Shown here piece after piece: positions 61,933-64,000 of a stretch of DNA of 64,000 bases (positions are counted from its first letter, which is position 1; every line of letters starts with the position of its first letter). Source of the stretch: Agriotes lineatus (Eukaryota; Arthropoda; Insecta; Coleoptera; Elateridae); contig OW679203.1 of the NCBI GenBank assembly GCA_940337035.1, positions 30,079,495-30,143,494 on the forward strand. Reading direction: 5' to 3'. Below the pieces are notes generated by a model. It was given only the letters and a program-made list of their open reading frames with translations, had not been told where the DNA came from and searched no databases. The translations under genes and the position numbers were made by a program.

Positions 61933-62002
61933 TGCATCGGCCGGGAATCGTACCCGGGCCGCCAGCGTGGCAGGCGAACATTCTACCACCGAGCCACGGG
62001 AC
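61933..62002 (-). tRNA. tRNA-Gly(GCC)-like unit, right arm of the foldback
   Basis: Inverted counterpart of the left-arm unit and closer to real tRNA-Gly: the anticodon loop is CTGCCAC (anticodon GCC) and the T arm ccgggtacgattcccgg is fully paired. The 5' acceptor strand is again gtcccgt while the 3' strand is ccgatgc, so the acceptor stem cannot form. That both arms share this same non-pairing start shows the change predates the arm duplication. It suggests a tRNA-derived SINE head rather than a recently captured gene. Confidence 0.75.
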
Positions 62003-62314
62003 TTTGTTGAATGTCGCACTGCTGTAGTGCTATATAATAAATCACGTGAACTACGCTCAGTTTTGCTAATTACATAATGTAATTAAAACCTTTTTTGAAA
62101 ATAAAAACCGGCCTGCGATCTAAGTCTAACAATTAGCGATATTTTAAGCCATCATACAACTTAATCGGACCAGTATCGTCGGAGGAGCTAGCGAACAAAG
62201 ATACAAAGAGACCAACGATTTTATGTAGTGGATTCCAGGTGACACAAGTAAAGACTTGACTTTTCATTCCACAGCCTGCTGAGGAACAGTTTTTTTTGGA
62301 TCTCTGATATTTGC

Positions 62315-64000
62315 TAGGTACGTTGAGATTTGTTGATGAGTGCGTTAACCTTACTTTTCAATTTTATTTTAATTTCAAATTAAAGATACGCTATGCTGAA
62401 TGCTGAACGCGTCGTGTACACGTTGCAGGTTTGGTATTGTGTTCGCCTCAATTACTTTCGTGCCTCTTTTTTAGATATCATATACTCCATAATTTATTTC
62501 GGTACGAGTAGCTGTTCTTTTGTTATTGGTTATTGTTATTGTTACTGCCGTTATTGAAAATAGATATCACGTTAATTGCGTAGAAATTATGCTTTTTCTC
62601 TCTATAACAGGTTACAGCTTATCAAAGAGCCTATCTCTGATAAACACACTTTAGAGATACTTATCTTTCTTCAATTTCAGTTGCGACCACCAGATCTTCC
62701 AGGTTATACTCGCGAGTTGTTGACTAATAGAGTTGGTGGCGCTCTTATCTGTTTTTATTAATTTAGCGTCAACCCACCACTTGCAATGGAGTAGTTCAGC
62801 TGGCTCGCCGAATACTATTAATGACGGACTATTTTGGGTATTCACAGCTCGTCATTCGGCTTATATTAAAATGCAAGGTTACCATTAGTTTTATTTTTGT
62901 ACTTCCTACTATTAAAGCGTTCAGTGCTCATAACCGTCGTAGCTATTCTAATGCTAACGTGTTGTTCTTTATTTTATTTATTATTGCGGTTACTTAGGCA
63001 TATGTTGCTTTTCCTCATCTTTTGTAGTTTTTCGTTACATTTAATATATCACAAAATCATCTATCAAGAAGTTGAAATTTGTTAAATAGTATGTTTCTTA
63101 TTCGTTTCTGTAGTCATTTATTTTTAGCTGACATCCTATAGGGGAGTTTTTAGTTGTGCAGAATATTTTTCTATCGTTATTTTTTTATTGTCGTTTTTCG
63201 TTATCTGCGTTCCCTCATTTACATTTTTCTTTTCTTTCTTGCACATACTGTCAAAGCTTCTCTCCGTAATGCTGTGTGCTCCTATCTATTTCTGTTTCTT
63301 TGTTGCAGCATTTAAAAAAAGTTATTTTTTTAAAAAGTAAGGTTGATGCTGAGTTAGCATTTATTGCAATTCTCAAAAACGATTAATAAATAATTTAACA
63401 ACCAGCAGAAAGCTCGATATTAAAAATGTCTATATCAAATAAACCGTCTTCTTATTAAAAAATACAAGTATGCATTTAAAACGAAATTAATAGGGTAAAC
63501 ACTTGCAACTTCGTTAATACCAATACAAACGCTTTTAAATAAAACCAGCAATTTGAGCTGTTTTTTTAAATAAACCATAAGTACAACTGACTCTCGCAAT
63601 ACAAGTTCTATAGAAAACAATGAAAACAAATAAACGGTGAAGGTGTTAATGTAACCCTGTAAACAATTAAACCCATGAGAGACTAGAAGATAGAATGATT
63701 TCTAAATTTTACTTATGCGAGTCGAAAGCTCGCATTGGTAATAAACTTTAAGACAACGAATAGATGATGTGGCAGCTATCCCGTTGGGGACCTTCTCGTA
63801 GCTTTACCAAGGCTTGACAGGCCTGCGGGTCAGTTTTCGTCAAAACCATTTATGGGCTTTGGATAAAAAACAGACTGCAGCTCCGTTGTTTAGTGACTCA
63901 ACTAGAACGTACCAAAATTTAGGATTGCATAGACAATAGCGGTTTTTTGTATATGATTATCCAGTAAAAGTATTCATTTTTCGATGAGGCATCTGGCGCG
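62315..64000. other. T-rich stretch to the window end, no gene seen
   Basis: Contains a short TTATTG run (62518-62560) and T-rich tracts at 63180-63340. Frames of 60-64 codons on both strands (62576-62761, 62651-62845, 62897-63085, 63435-63629) look like low-complexity translation. Nothing else is supported. Confidence 0.45.

Larger units (their letters stand above)
61222..62310. mobile_element. foldback element with a tRNA-Gly-like unit in each arm
   Basis: Two arms of about 510 bases (61222-61740 and 61790-62310) are inverted copies of each other with roughly 90 percent identity by eye, separated by about 50 bases. The arm ends read aaaaaaaactgttcctcagc (61232-61251), mirrored at 62279-62298. 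The whole unit can fold into one giant hairpin. Each arm contains a tRNA-Gly-like sequence with an intact internal promoter, oriented toward the loop. No transposase frame is present, so any mobility would be in trans. It could be a foldback DNA transposon, a head-to-head pair of one SINE-bearing repeat, or an inverted segmental duplication. Flanking target duplications were not identified. Confidence 0.8.

Noticed and set aside
61527..62002. Two functional tRNA-Gly genes
   Set aside because: The acceptor stem cannot form in either copy, and the left copy also has a broken T stem.
1..64000. The many open frames of 60-137 codons as host genes
   Set aside because: They overlap on both strands, mostly begin in low-complexity sequence, lack family motifs, and their lengths fit chance in 64 kb. 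Only frames matching retroelement motifs were used.
1..64000. CRISPR arrays, operons, riboswitches or prokaryotic promoters
   Set aside because: No regularly spaced identical repeats with unique spacers, no gene clusters, and the content is that of an animal genome.

Overview
This window looks like a repeat-rich, gene-poor piece of a large animal nuclear genome, most likely an invertebrate and plausibly an arthropod. It is AT-rich on both strands. No open frame exceeds 137 codons, most frames are open on both strands at once, and nothing has operon-like spacing. What can be recognised is almost entirely mobile-element debris: Ty3/gypsy-type and LINE-type reverse transcriptase fragments, a 5S rRNA-derived SINE-like unit, a Tc1-like miniature element, a tRNA-Gly-bearing foldback element, and several unnamed dispersed repeats. 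A 23-base run of N at 50188-50210 marks an assembly gap. I could not support any host protein-coding gene; exons shorter than about 150 bases could be hidden and I would not see them.

Layout. 0.9-1.2 kb: minus-strand SINE-like unit with a 5S rRNA core. 2.0-5.7 kb: nested retroelement graveyard. A minus-strand LINE reverse transcriptase piece lies against a minus-strand gypsy reverse transcriptase. The latter is split by a roughly 0.75-kb LTR-like insertion. A plus-strand gypsy-type protease follows, and then a purine tract with a possible LTR start. 10.4-11.3, 17.5-17.9 and 29.7-30.3 kb: three diverged copies of one unnamed repeat (family F2). 12.3, 17.1 and 44.2 kb: three clusters of a helically phased AAATCC-like repeat. 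13.6-13.9 kb: 160-base tandem duplication. 20.07-20.44 kb: inverted repeat with 103-base arms. 23.8-24.7, 49.2-50.2 and probably 31.9-32.1 kb: copies of family F1. 33.7-34.0 kb: 182-base tandem duplication.

37.4 kb: degenerate tRNA-like unit. 41.7-42.9 kb: decayed plus-strand LINE with reverse transcriptase and C-terminal motifs. 43.5-43.7 kb: Tc1-like MITE with 36-base terminal repeats and TA flanks. 45.77-46.0 kb: 70-base tandem repeat. 50.4-51.3 and 57.8-58.7 kb: two copies of family F3. 52.2-52.6 kb: Jockey/CR1-like reverse transcriptase relic. 59.76-59.94 kb: C-terminal tail of another LINE, minus strand. 61.22-62.31 kb: long foldback element with a tRNA-Gly-like unit in each arm; this is the most striking object in the window.

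The elements do not work together as a system. Most are dead copies broken by stops, frameshifts, deletions and nested insertions. The best candidates for something undescribed are the tRNA-Gly foldback, the three F families and the 5S-derived unit.
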